64,000 bases of DNA from Cocos nucifera (lineage: Eukaryota > Streptophyta > Magnoliopsida > Arecales > Arecaceae): positions 62,001 to 126,000 of the forward strand of contig QRFJ01004291.1 in NCBI GenBank assembly GCA_006176705.1, written 5' to 3'. Under the pieces are notes generated by a model. That model saw only the letters and a program-made list of their open reading frames with translations, searched no databases and was not told the origin of the DNA. Positions 1 through 9,969 of this stretch are shown one piece after another. Numbering within the stretch: the stretch's first letter is position 1; every line of letters starts with the position of its first letter. The translations under genes were made by a program, and so were the position numbers.

Positions 1-976
1 ATCAAAATACCTTTCGATGGATCAGAACTCTTCTGATTTATCTAATTAGAATCGTTGATCATCAAGACAATTCTAATTGATCCCAAAATCCATCAGTGAC
101 ATCTAGCAGTATGTGGTGAGAATCCATTAAAATCAAATGTGAACCTCTTGATGCAGCTATCTATGTAATTGGATTTTTCTATCATGAGCTCCGATAGGTT
201 CTAGATCAAGGTAAACTTATCAGATCCTATACCTATCATATGAATAAATCATTTGATTCGAGTCTGATGTGAAACTCTAATAGAAATCATTTTCTATTAT
301 TTCATACTATCATGGTCATGGACTTAAGGACTCGATCTCATGATCATCACAGGACTGCTTCTTCTTTACCAAGATTGATAGATTTTCTATTAGTGCAATC
401 TAATTCCTACAATGAACATGCTATAACCAACATACACCTTAGGTTTCCAAATAGCTAGAAAATTAAGTTATGGTGTAGTCAAATTATAATACACTCAAGG
501 TGAACTATCGATACACCTTAGATCAAAGAATCAAACACATAACTACAGCATCAAGCTAATCATCGATGAGAAGATAGATTTTCTTATGACTGCTCGAGAT
601 AGTCATGCTCAGTGCCCTTGTTCTCAATAAGTACCTATACTCTCACTTTGATGTCTTCACATCATAGACTTAAGACTCATCTATCCTAAGAAAGCGATCA
701 TACACCGATCTTTTGGATCAATCACCATTCTCATGATGATTCTACGATTGAAAGAAGTTTATGAGTTAATTATAATAATACATGCCTTAAATTTTAAACT
801 CTTGAGAATATGTGTTATCATGCCTGTTAACTCAATGGATGTATCACAAATACTTTAATATACTATGTGATAGAAGAAATAATTTTTTTATTAATTTTAA
901 GTCAAAATTTAAAAAATATCTCTAGAAAGTATTTTATAAGTATTGGCCAATCTAGCTTCTAGGCATACATCTAACA
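1..976 (-). mobile_element. Ty1/copia element A, 3' LTR (cut by window edge)
   Basis: This is long terminal repeat sequence of a copia element read on the minus strand. On that strand it begins TGTTAGATGTATGCC at 976. It is immediately preceded there by a purine tract (GTCAAGTGAGAGTT, 990-977) of the kind that primes plus-strand synthesis, and then by copia RNase H sequence. The other LTR boundary lies beyond position 1. The LTR resembles that of copia B (34056-36508) in general style but not base by base as far as I can align by eye, so I treat it as a different family. Confidence 0.75.
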
Positions 977-996
977 AACTCTCACTTGACCTAAAG

Positions 997-1610
997 TCAA
1001 TTGGCTACAAATCTAAGTTCCATCTTCTCAAGATGGGCTTCAATCTTCTCTTGGCCTAAAGGCTTTGTTAGTGGATCGACTGCATTATCTATGGTGTCGA
1101 CTTTTTTAACCTCGACATATCCCTTCTCAAGATAATTGCGAATAAGGTGGAACTGTCGCTCGATATGCTTGGACTTATGGTAAGACCTCAGCTCCTTAGT
1201 TAGGACTATGGTGCCATTGTTGTCGCAGTACAGAGGAACGGCATCTGATAGCATCACTCCGAACTCTGCGGTGAATTTTTTGAACCAGAACGTCTCCTTC
1301 ATAGCTTTCGATACAGCGATGTACTCTGCTTCTATGGTGAAGTCTACTATCATAGTCTATTTGAAACTCTTCCAGCTTACAGCACTATCATTGCATAAGA
1401 ATAGACTTTCAGATATCGATTTTTGATCATCTATATCAGACATAAAGTCTGAGTCTGCATACCCCTAGACATAGAGTTCTTTATTACCAAAGATCATAAA
1501 CATATCCTTAGTCATTCTCATATACTTAAGGATACATTTTACAAAAGTCCAATGCTTTTCATCTGAATTCGACTGATATCTGCTTGTGACAACAGATTCG
1601 CTATCTCTAA
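997..1610 (-). pseudogene. copia A RNase H and end of reverse transcriptase
   Basis: This is the C-terminal end of a copia pol polyprotein. The open part (1353-997, 118 residues) carries the RNase H features EAEYIAVSKAMKE, LYCDNNG and the H-x-R-x-F/H-I-R tail that ends just before the 3' LTR. Upstream, from 1610 to 1354, recognisable RT-to-RNase H sequence (YADSDFMSDIDDQKS and SRYQSN-like words) is interrupted by stops and substitutions. Homology stops abruptly near 1600, where CACTA-type repeats begin, and the central reverse transcriptase is absent. RNase H would degrade the RNA of the RNA:DNA hybrid during reverse transcription, but this copy is dead. It may be the far end of copia B or C, separated from them by the inserted block 1611-29924; the sequence does not settle this. 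Confidence 0.8.
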
Positions 1611-2075
1611 TAATTTTTTTTATTGACGACATTAGCGACAAAAAAACTAGCCATCAAAAAATAAATTTTTTTATTTATAATTATTAGCGATGGTGAAAAG
1701 AATATTAGCAACGACGAAAGCCGACGCTAATAATCATTAGTGATAGAAATCATCATTATAATTTTTTTTTAATTTATTAAATTTATTAGCAATGGCATAA
1801 GAAGTATTAGAGATAGCAAATGCTATCTCTAATATTCTTTAGCGATGGCATTATTAGTGACAAAAATAACAATCATAAATAATAATAATTTTTTTTATTT
1901 ATCATAATTATTAGTATTAGTAATGGCATATTAGCGATGGACATTGCCATCGCAAATTTTTTTATTTATTTATTAGCGATGGCAAAAAAAGTATTAGTGA
2001 CTAGAATTGCCATCGCTAAAAATTATTAGCAATGGCACTATTTTCAATGGAGTTGCCATCACAAAAAATAAAAGA
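1611..2075. repeat. CACTA-type subterminal repeats (TTAGCGATGG family)
   Basis: About 15 imperfect copies of TTATTAGCGATGGCA and its complement (TGCCATCGCTAAT) lie in both orientations in AT-rich sequence. Dense short repeats of this kind, often with TTAGCGAC words, are typical of the ends of plant CACTA transposons, where the element's own protein binds. The same word family returns at 3121-3250, 4741-4819 and 29461-29924. I see no CACTA terminus at the left edge near 1600, so that end appears deleted. Confidence 0.65.
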
Positions 2076-3105
2076 ATTTTTTTTTTCTATTTCTTCTGAA
2101 TATGATATAATTTTAGAATTTAAAATTTATCTTTATCATTTATTATCTAAATAATTATCATTAGAGTATTATCGCAAAAGACCGCCTCAATTTGATAGCT
2201 CTAGCTATGTCGATCAATAAAATTTAATTTTGACGATCATGAATGATCGCTTGACGATTTGATAGATAAAAATCATTGATGAATTCAAAAACTTATAAAT
2301 GATCGCTTGACGATTTGATAGATAAAAATCATTGATGAATTCAAAAACTTATAATGATGATCTTGATGATATTTGTAGGATACTATCAAAATTTTACTTA
2401 AATCAGATATCATTATCATGATCAATTTAGTATAGAATTATTTTGATCATTAAATAAAAAATGAGTAATTAAAAGGCCAAATGGTGTCTGATCAAGGTAA
2501 TTTGTTAGATAAATGATCTTTGCTATTACTTGAATCATTTGTATGGTGATGATTATAAAATCTAAATCGTGTGTATATAAATGATCCAAAATAATATATC
2601 ACTTGATACTCATTCTTAAAGTTCTTAAATAATATACTTATACTTTTATAAGATTTACTTAACGTAGATGGTTTACATATGTATGGTTTGGATTTTATGA
2701 TTATCACTGTATAAATGATTAAAGTAATAGCAAAAACCATTTATTTATAAAATTTTCTTAATTGGATGCTGTTTGGCCTTTTGATTACTCAATTTTTATT
2801 TAACGATCAAAATCATCATATGCTAAGTTGATCATGATAGCGATATCCGATTGAAGTAAAATTTTGATAGTATACTATAAATATTATCGAGATTATTATT
2901 ATAAATTTTCAAATTTATTGGTGGTCTCTATCTATTAGATCATCAAGCGATCATTCATGACTATCAAAATTAAATTTTATTAATCGATATAGCTAGGGCT
3001 ATCGAATCAAAATGGTCTTTTATGATGATACTTTAATGATAATTATTTAGATAATAAATTTTAAATTTTAAAATTATATCATATTTAGAGAGAAATAAAA
3101 AAATA
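2076..3105. repeat. large inverted repeat (foldback), arms about 500 bp
   Basis: The left arm runs from about 2085 to 2590 and the right arm from about 2655 to 3100. They are reverse complements over nearly their whole length with scattered mismatches. Examples are ATGATATAATTTTA (2101) against TAAAATTATATCAT (3075), and the shared inner word AAAAGGCCAAA near 2470 against TTTGGCC near 2772. The spacer is only about 60 bp. Transcription through this block would give a very long hairpin RNA. It sits inside CACTA-type subterminal repeats, so it is either an internal inverted structure of a non-autonomous CACTA or a separate foldback element. No coding capacity is visible. Confidence 0.75.
2242..2353. 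repeat. 56-bp perfect tandem duplication in the left foldback arm
   Basis: Two adjacent 56-bp units start AATGATCGCTTGACG at 2242 and 2298. The right foldback arm has a single corresponding segment near 2930-2960, so the duplication arose after the inverted structure formed. Confidence 0.85.
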
Positions 3106-3283
3106 TTAATAATAGATTTTTTTTCGATGGCTTAGGGACTACAAGTTTGCTGTTGCTAATAAAAATTATGAAAAAAAATTAATTATTTGATAAAAATATT
3201 ACTTTTATTGATGGTAAGTTTGTCATCGCTAATAGTCTACAACATCAAAATAATCGAGGGAAAAAAAAATTATGCTCCTACGC

Positions 3284-4250
3284 TCATTCTCTTTTGTTCC
3301 CACCCCTCATCCTCCTCTCACCGACGTCCAAACCCCCCTCACCCCCAACCCTCCTTTCCTCCCTCCCCACCTCATTCCTCCGGCGTCCCATGGCCACTCC
3401 GACCTTGCTGGCCCTATCCCCATGCCGGCTTGACCCCTTGGCCCTGAGCTTGCATTCGTTCATGCCCGTGGCCGCCCCACTCCCGCCGGCCCCGACGTCA
3501 CCAGACCGACTTTGCGGCCACCCTGACCCTGCCAGCCCTGACATCCTTGACCCAACCCTATAGCCACCCCGACTCTGTCACCCCAATGCCGTCAATCCAA
3601 CCCTGCAACCCTGAGCCCACGTCCCTCCATGCCCGCATCCGTCGGTCCAACCCCGTGCACCAAGCCCTCCCTCCCCTCCCTTAATTTCTCCATCCCGCCA
3701 TTAGTCACCATCATTTATTTTCTCCATGTGCCAATCTCACCCTCTCCTTCCTTCCTCCATTCCGCCACCATTGGAGCCCTTCCTTTCCTCCCTTCTTTCC
3801 TCCCTTCCTCTATCCCGCCATCATCGAAGCCCTCCCTCCCCTCCTTTCCTTCGTCCTAACACCATCGAAGCCCTCCTCCTCCATCTCGCCACCACTGGAG
3901 CCTCCCTCTCCTCCCTTCCTCCATCCCGCCACCACTGGAGCCTCCCTCCTCCATCCCACCATCGTCGAAGTCCTCCCCTCTTCCTTCCTCCATTCGATAC
4001 CGTCGAGCCCTCCCTCTCCTTCATCCCACCACTTCGACACTGTTAGAGCCCTCCCTCTTCTCCATCCTGCCACTATCGAAGCCCTCCCTCTCCTCCCTTC
4101 CACCATCCTGCCACCATCGAAGCCCTTCCTTCCCTCCTTTCCTCCATCTCACGACACCATCGGAGACCTCCCTCTTGTCACCGGTCACCCCCCACGTGGT
4201 GGCTCATGGCCCCTTCCTGGCTTTCGATCTACGGTGCGTCCCTCCTTACT
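3284..4250. repeat. GC- and pyrimidine-rich block with degenerate minisatellite
   Basis: This block is far richer in C than its surroundings and is almost free of long purine runs on the plus strand. From about 3765 to 4165 it is built of degenerate units of roughly 40-50 bp with the consensus features GCCCTCCCTC, TCCTTCCTCCATCC and CGCCACCA(C/T)(T/C)G(G/A)AG. The part from 3290 to 3760 is C-rich without clear units. All frames give low-complexity Pro/Ser/Leu or Arg/Gly/Glu strings, so I do not call a protein. It may be captured host sequence inside a CACTA element or an expanded simple repeat. Confidence 0.7.
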
Positions 4251-4740
4251 CCATCGATCCTTTCTAAGTTTGTTCGAGAAGTCCCATCCCCTGGACCGTC
4301 ACCTCCCACCAGCGGAAAGGTAAATCCATGAATAATTTTTTTTTGTTAAGCATATTTTGTATTTGGACTCGGACTGTTCATTCAGTTTTAACCAACCTAA
4401 ACCGACCCGACTCAAAAATTGAATAATTAAAAAAAAATCAAAAACCAACTTGAATAAGAAAGGAATCGAATCAAAATTGAACAAAAAATTTTGATTTGGT
4501 TTGATTTGGTTTTTTTATTTTTTTTATAATTTTATCTATTTTAATTATCTATTTTTGATAAAATATATTTAAATAATTATTATCAATTCATTATTAGTTT
4601 GTTATATTATATTTAATTAAATTTAGGATCTATTGCATTTATTATTTGATAATTTTTATATTAAAAAATTAATAATTAATAAGTAGTGTTATATTGGTAA
4701 TTGATAAATCATAAGTCGATAATATTCATTCGTAAAATCG
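4251..4740. other. AT-rich CACTA interior, no gene seen
   Basis: AT-rich sequence lies between the C-rich block and the terminal repeats. I see no coding signature, only short AT-rich words and weak TTAGCGA-like motifs toward the right end. Confidence 0.4.
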
Positions 4741-4819
4741 ATCACTAAATTATTAGCAATCGATTTTTGATTTTTAGCGATTGATTTTTCAGTCGCTAAA
4801 ATTCTATTTTCTTATAGTG
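4741..4819. mobile_element. CACTA terminal inverted repeat, right end
   Basis: Read on the minus strand from 4819, the sequence starts CACTATAAGAAAATAGAATT and runs into TTAGCGAC and further TTAGCGA words. This is the canonical end of a plant CACTA (En/Spm) transposon followed by its subterminal repeats. The three bases outside (AAT, 4820-4822) would be the target duplication, but the partner end is not found in the window. Confidence 0.8.
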
Positions 4820-5149
4820 AATTTCATTTCATCTATCTTTTATTTATTTATTTATTCATTCATTATATTTTATATTTTTTTATTATTTTTAAAAAAGACT
4901 AACTTCTCTTTTATTATATAAAGATGAGATAGTATCATCATTGAAGGAAAAAATACATATTAAGTAATTTAACTTTAAGCAACTTATTTTGTGGCTATAA
5001 TAATTATTTTATGTTATTATGATATGTATGTAAATTTATAACATGAAAATATAATTTTTTTTTTTGATTTTCAATACAAGCGAAGAAAAGAGAAGAAAAA
5101 ATTGATTAATGTATAAGTTTCTAAAATAATATTATATATCGTATATTAG
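4820..5149. other. AT-rich sequence, nothing recognised
   Basis: AT-rich sequence with TTTATT-type simple runs. No open frame or repeat family is recognised. It lies between the CACTA end and the first recognisable piece of the En/Spm gene. Confidence 0.4.
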
Positions 5150-5454
5150 GATCCGCGGCTATGTAACCAGCTAGGCTCATTATTCCAGCCATCACATCAG
5201 GTAATTCTATTAATAAACTTTTGTGCTTATTTTAAGTTTTTAAATTTAAAAGCTTTACATATTTAGGCTAAGCTTGAGTTGGAAAAGAGGATCTAGGGAC
5301 AAAAAATTCAATCTAATCATCCAATTGATGGATCAGAGGTATCTATAGTTTCGTATCATCAAATGGAATGTGTAGGAATAATTTGTTTGAGAATCAAAGA
5401 AGGATATCGAAAGATACGCCTTTGTATCGAAAGATATGTCTTTGTATCGAAACT
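5150..5454 (+). pseudogene. En/Spm gene fragment, partial duplicate of 28955-29220
   Basis: The segment from GGATCCGCGGC to the H insertion is clearly related to 28955-29220: shared words include AGGCTCATT(A/G)TTCCAGCCATC, ACATATTTA and CAATCTAA(T/C)(C/T)ATCCAATTGAT. In the second copy this sequence follows the end of a Transposase_24-like exon, so the first copy is the same exon end plus intron. Two copies in one orientation imply a tandem duplication inside the host CACTA gene. Copia H then inserted between them. The fragment is too short to say anything about function. Confidence 0.6.
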
Positions 5455-6965
5455 TATTGCCTAGAGATAGCAACCCAAGAGGGGGGGTTTGAATTGGGTT
5501 CTTATAAAAGCTTTGGCCAAATTTAACTCTAAGCAATTATGTGCTTTGATTTTAATCTAAGTAGTGAGGATGAGATGTATATAATATGAGCAGCAGAATT
5601 AAGATAACAAAATCAAACTATGAAAGTAAAGTAAGATTTATAAGTATGCAAAGTATATAGAGAGATAGAAGAAAAGGCACAACACCAACACACAGATTTA
5701 TAGTGGTTCGGAGTAACCTGCTCCTACATCCACTCTCCAAGCTTTTCTTGAGAATTTTACTATAATCTATCCTTGATTACAGTGTATTTATTTTCCTAGG
5801 CTCACAAACAAACCTAGTTGGTTTTCACAGGAGCACCAACCAAAACCTAACACCATTAGTTTTCCGGATTTACTAACAATCTAGTTGGTTTTTTGGGATC
5901 ACCAACCAAAACCTATAATGTCCAATTTCGGACTTGGATGGGCCTAAACCCCAAGTTTCTTTTTCCTGAAAAAACTTGTAAAGAAATCAAAAAATATAAG
6001 TAAAGTTTTAGCATAATATAAAAAATAGAGTATAAGCTCTTTTAAATCCTAAAGAATAAGTTGATAATGTGTTTGATTGAAGCTTGACTTTTCTTCAAAT
6101 TATGCTTAAGTGGATGTGGAAGATGTTGGAGAAGATCGCTTTGAAGGCTCGCTGAAATCTGTGTACAACACTCCTCTCTTTTTTCTTTTCTTTAGATATT
6201 TAATGTTCCTCACAAAATCTGAAAGATTCTCTTTCTAAATCTCTTAATCTCTTTCTTCTTGTTTTTTTTTTTAATCGATTCTCCACCTTTAAATATCTTT
6301 AGAGAAGGTTGGAGTAAGAGTTCTAGCCATTGGAAGCTCTGAAATAGCCATTGGGATCGAAAAATAGCTGTTGGAAAACTATCCATTGAAGACTGTCCGC
6401 ACAGATCGAGACCTCTCGATTTTTCATAAGACCTCTCGTCAGATTTTGAGATCTTTCAATTTTTTATGAGACGTCTCATCAGAACTATAAGATCTCTCAA
6501 GAAATCTGTGAGACCTCTCACTTTTAGAGTACAGAAATGAAGTTTCTGTCTTCTGAGAACGAGACGTCTCGAGTTCAACTTGAGACCTCTCGAGACTATA
6601 CCTGAATACTGTTTCATTGTGCTAGACCACTCGAGAGCTCTTGAAAAAAATCTAAAACATCTCAAAAAGTTCCGACTTCATTTTTCTTCAATGTTTGACC
6701 TTCCAAACTTGAGTTTAAACATAATTGCTTCCTTCAATTTTAATTTCTCTTCTTTCAATCATACTTTCTTCATACCAAGCCATCCAAATGTGTGTAAATT
6801 TGCTCTTTTAAGTATTTTGGCATGGCATCTTGAAAGGATTTATTCTTGAAATAAATTCTTTATTTTAGATACTTAAAAAATTCTACACACATTCTTGAAA
6901 TACATGATTAGATACATAATATACTCAATATTTTGGAATCATCAAAATCAATCTCAGGGTCAACA
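5455..6965 (-). mobile_element. element H, 3' LTR
   Basis: A 1511-bp LTR that matches 26615-28104 along its whole length with moderate divergence. Its minus-strand 5' end at 6965 is TGTTGACCCTGAG. The other terminus is decayed (TATTGCC at 5455 against TGTTGTCC in the partner). It carries a cluster of GAGAC(G/C)TCTCGA-type palindromes at about 6405-6665. A 194-bp-scale AT-rich end precedes the purine tract. Confidence 0.9.
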
Positions 6966-6980
6966 ATCTCCCTCTTTTTG
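6966..6980 (-). promoter_or_regulatory. polypurine tract of element H
   Basis: CAAAAAGAGGGAGAT on the minus strand lies directly next to the 3' LTR. This is the expected place and composition for the plus-strand primer of reverse transcription. Confidence 0.85.
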
Positions 6981-7235
6981 ATGATGATAAAATCTTGAGT
7001 ATATGTATAATAAAAGCAAATAATGTATTTCTATGCATTTTGCTAAAAAGTATCATAAAGTATAAATTAAACACATGAATGAGTACTTCATGAATATTCT
7101 CAATTATTCTTTTGGTTCATTACACATATTTCATATACTCATAAAAAAATATTTTAATTCATATCAGTGAGTATTAAATTTTCATTTCAAGCATCATACA
7201 ATTCATTGAATTTCTTCAAGTATATACTCAACATT

Positions 7236-7265
7236 CCTCTCCCCCTTTTTGACAGCATCAAAAAG
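7236..7265 (-). promoter_or_regulatory. second, upstream polypurine-like tract of element H
   Basis: TTTTTGATGCTGTC followed by AAAAAGGGGGAGAGG on the minus strand lies about 270 bp inside the first tract. Repeated purine tracts before the 3' LTR are a reported hallmark of Sireviruses. Whether this one primes is unknown. Confidence 0.6.
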
Positions 7266-8806
7266 CTTATGGGAAAGAAATAAGAAATAATCATCAAAAT
7301 CAATAATATGATTGTATCAAAGTAAGAATTGCATTAAGTTTAGAAAATTAATTCATATGAGTTATCAAAATCAACATCAAAGCATTAAATTGAGAGATGT
7401 ATTAATTATCTCTCTTTTAAAAATTTATCATTTGACTCAAAATAAGTTTCAAATATTTATTTTAATTTTAAAATTAGCTTAAATTTAAATATTTTATACT
7501 TTTTCTCTTTTTGAATGAATATGATCTTTATTTAGATTTTCAAATATGCACTTTTAAAATTTAAGAGGAATAGAGCTTTTCAAAATATTTGAATATGAAA
7601 TCAAGCATAATATATACTTTAATATTCTAACTTTTCTTTTCTTAAGAAATTTTGGTCAATTTAATTTGAAAAAGATATGTATCGAGAATGTATCGAGCAA
7701 AGTAAAATAAACAGTATCAAAGCATAAGATAGTCATATTTTTAAATTCATTACTTTGAGTAAAATATTATTTTAAAATAAATAATTTATAAGAATTTTGT
7801 AATGCACATGAGAAATTTAGGATCAAATTTGAATTTTCAAATTAGTATCAAAATTTATTCCTTGGAGTAAGAATATATTTTTAAATTAGTCAAAATTTTT
7901 TTAATCAAATCAAGTTAGAAAATATCTCTCTTCCTATTTTTTATACTTATAGCAAGATTAATTTACTTTTCAACTTTCTTCCCATCTTTATTTTAAATCA
8001 AGCAAATTTAACATGAATTTAACCACTAAATTTAGATTTTTAAAATTTAAAATATATTTTTAATTTTAAAGACCTTTTTTATTAAATGATTACTTCTTCT
8101 TTAATATTTTCTCCTCCTTACTTTAACAAATAAAGTCATTTTTTTGAAAGATTTTCTTGATACCAATTAAACTAAGTTTTAGATCAAATCATGATTTTTT
8201 TAGTTCAATACCATTTAAAGATTAATTTATAAATTCAGGTTGATACCAATGATTTTAGTTTTGAATTAAATCAAGATGAATTGATTCAAATTAAATAGTT
8301 TAAGGATTTAGAATGATAAATCAATTTGAATTGATATCAGCAAATTAGTTAAGATAAATTATAAAAAAAATTTCAGTCATTTTTCAAAAAGATCATTTCT
8401 TCCTTTTCATAAGAAATATCAAGCAATTAGGTTCAGAAAAGATATGTATTCTTAAATTTATTTCAAATGATATCATATCAAACATAGAGCTGTGTAAAAT
8501 TATATTTGAAATAAAGATATTCTTCTTTTCTTGCCAAAAGATAAATAATTAGATACATGATAATAGTAAGTTGTTTGATATCAAATAATTAAAACTAAAG
8601 TTCTCTATGAATATTTAGCAATTTAAAACATTCAAATCTAATAAGAATCTTTTAATTTAAATTCATTAATTATAAAATTAATATGAAAAGATTTAAAATA
8701 TTATGCTGAATTTTAAAATAAATTATTTTATTCATAGCATGATATATAGAGGAGAGCGTATTAATCTTTAAAATCAAAGCATTCAATAACATGATATGAA
8801 TTCATT
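7266..8806 (-). other. element H interior, non-coding AT-rich region
   Basis: About 1.5 kb of AT-rich sequence lies between the purine tracts and the G insertion. I find no open frame and no integrase or reverse transcriptase motif on either strand, only short repeats such as TTGGTATCAA-like and AATTTGAATTGAT words. It fills the place where pol should be. Confidence 0.6.
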
Positions 8807-8811
8807 GCAAG

Positions 8812-9889
8812 TGTTAGTGCAGAATCTGGTTGACATTGGGACGAGCTGAAGTGAAGAAGGATGAGGTTGCCATCAGTGACCTACAAAATAAAGTTTCATC
8901 CAAAGTTAGTGGTGGTGGCTCCGGTAGGATCCTCCGATGATCAAATCAGCTCTTCTGACCAACAGAAATAGAGTGCTCAGGCAGGAGTTCGATAGAATTT
9001 TGGAAAGGAGAAAAGAGCTTAGAGCTTAGAGAAAATGTATTTGAAGGATCTCTTTTTATAGATGGAGTTTGATTGATGGTCACAGCTGCAGCCGTCTGGC
9101 AGCGAGCCGCTCGAGATCTGGTGGACTCTATCATGGAGGGGGGCGCCGCCTGTAGCACCGTCTGCAGTAGATTGATGGTGACAGCCATCGCTGCCTGATA
9201 GTGGATCACTGTCGTCTACAGCGGACTGATAGTGATGGCCGCAGTCGATACTGAGTCACTCGAGGCTGCATGGAGGGGTGAAGAGCTTCGACGTATATCC
9301 ATTTCGAAGGAGTTCGGACTCCCAAAGAGAAGTCCAACTGAAAGAGGAGTGCGGAGGAAGTTCGACTCCCGTAGGAGTCTGATTGAAGGAGAAGTTCGGC
9401 TCCTATAGAAGTTCAACTGAAGGAGGAGTCCAGAAGGAGTTTGGCTCCTATAGAAATCGGACTAAAGGAGGAGTTTGGAATGAGTTTGGCTCCTATAGAA
9501 GTCCAACTGAAGGAGAAGTCCGAAAGGAGTTCGGCTGAAGGAGAAGTGCGGAGGGAGTTTGGCTCCCGTAGGAGTCCAACTGAAGGAGAGATTCAAAAGA
9601 AGTTCGGCTCCCATAGGAGTTTAACTGAAGGGAAGATCTGGAAGGAGTTCGGCTTTCATAGGAGTCCGACTGAAGGAAAGATCCGAAAGGAGTTTGGCTC
9701 TCATAGGAGTCTGACTAAAGCTCGATCGCTGAGGAGTTTGGCCAGCTGAAGGAGTTCGACTAAGGTCTGACTGTTGAAGGGGTTCGACCACTGGAAGAAG
9801 AATTCTCGATTGAAGCTCTTCTATGATTATCGATTGCATTAGGCTGACATCAGACTGGACTTCGACAAGAGCGGAATTTATCCCCAACA
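8812..9889 (-). mobile_element. element G, 3' LTR
   Basis: A 1078-bp LTR, TGTTAGTGCAGAATC...CCCAACA, aligning with 12948-14095. From about 9290 to 9740 it is built of roughly 45-bp units (AGGAGTTCGGCTCC, ATAGGAGTCCGACTGAAGGA). These keep one plus-strand frame open by chance of unit length, giving strings such as KEFGSHRSLTEGKI. A minus-strand TATAAAAAGA at 9060-9051 is a likely promoter box. Confidence 0.88.
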
Positions 9890-9906
9890 ATAGTCTCCCC
9901 ACTTCC
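9890..9906 (-). promoter_or_regulatory. polypurine tract of element G
   Basis: GGAAGTGGGGAGACTAT on the minus strand directly abuts the 3' LTR. Confidence 0.75.
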
Positions 9907-9969
9907 AAGTTCGAAATTCGAAGGAAGTACAAAAAAGATGATTGTCGAACTCTTTTTTTGGGCTCTACA

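Noticed and set aside
3187..4106. Overlapping Pro/Ser/Leu-rich and Arg/Gly-rich open frames on both strands
   Set aside because: They are a by-product of C-rich low-complexity tandem sequence: frames are open on both strands at once and no domain is visible.
9441..9749. Open frames of about 100 codons in the G LTRs (also 13358-13675 and 13341-13808)
   Set aside because: They translate the 45-bp LTR minisatellite, occur on both strands and recur in both LTRs.
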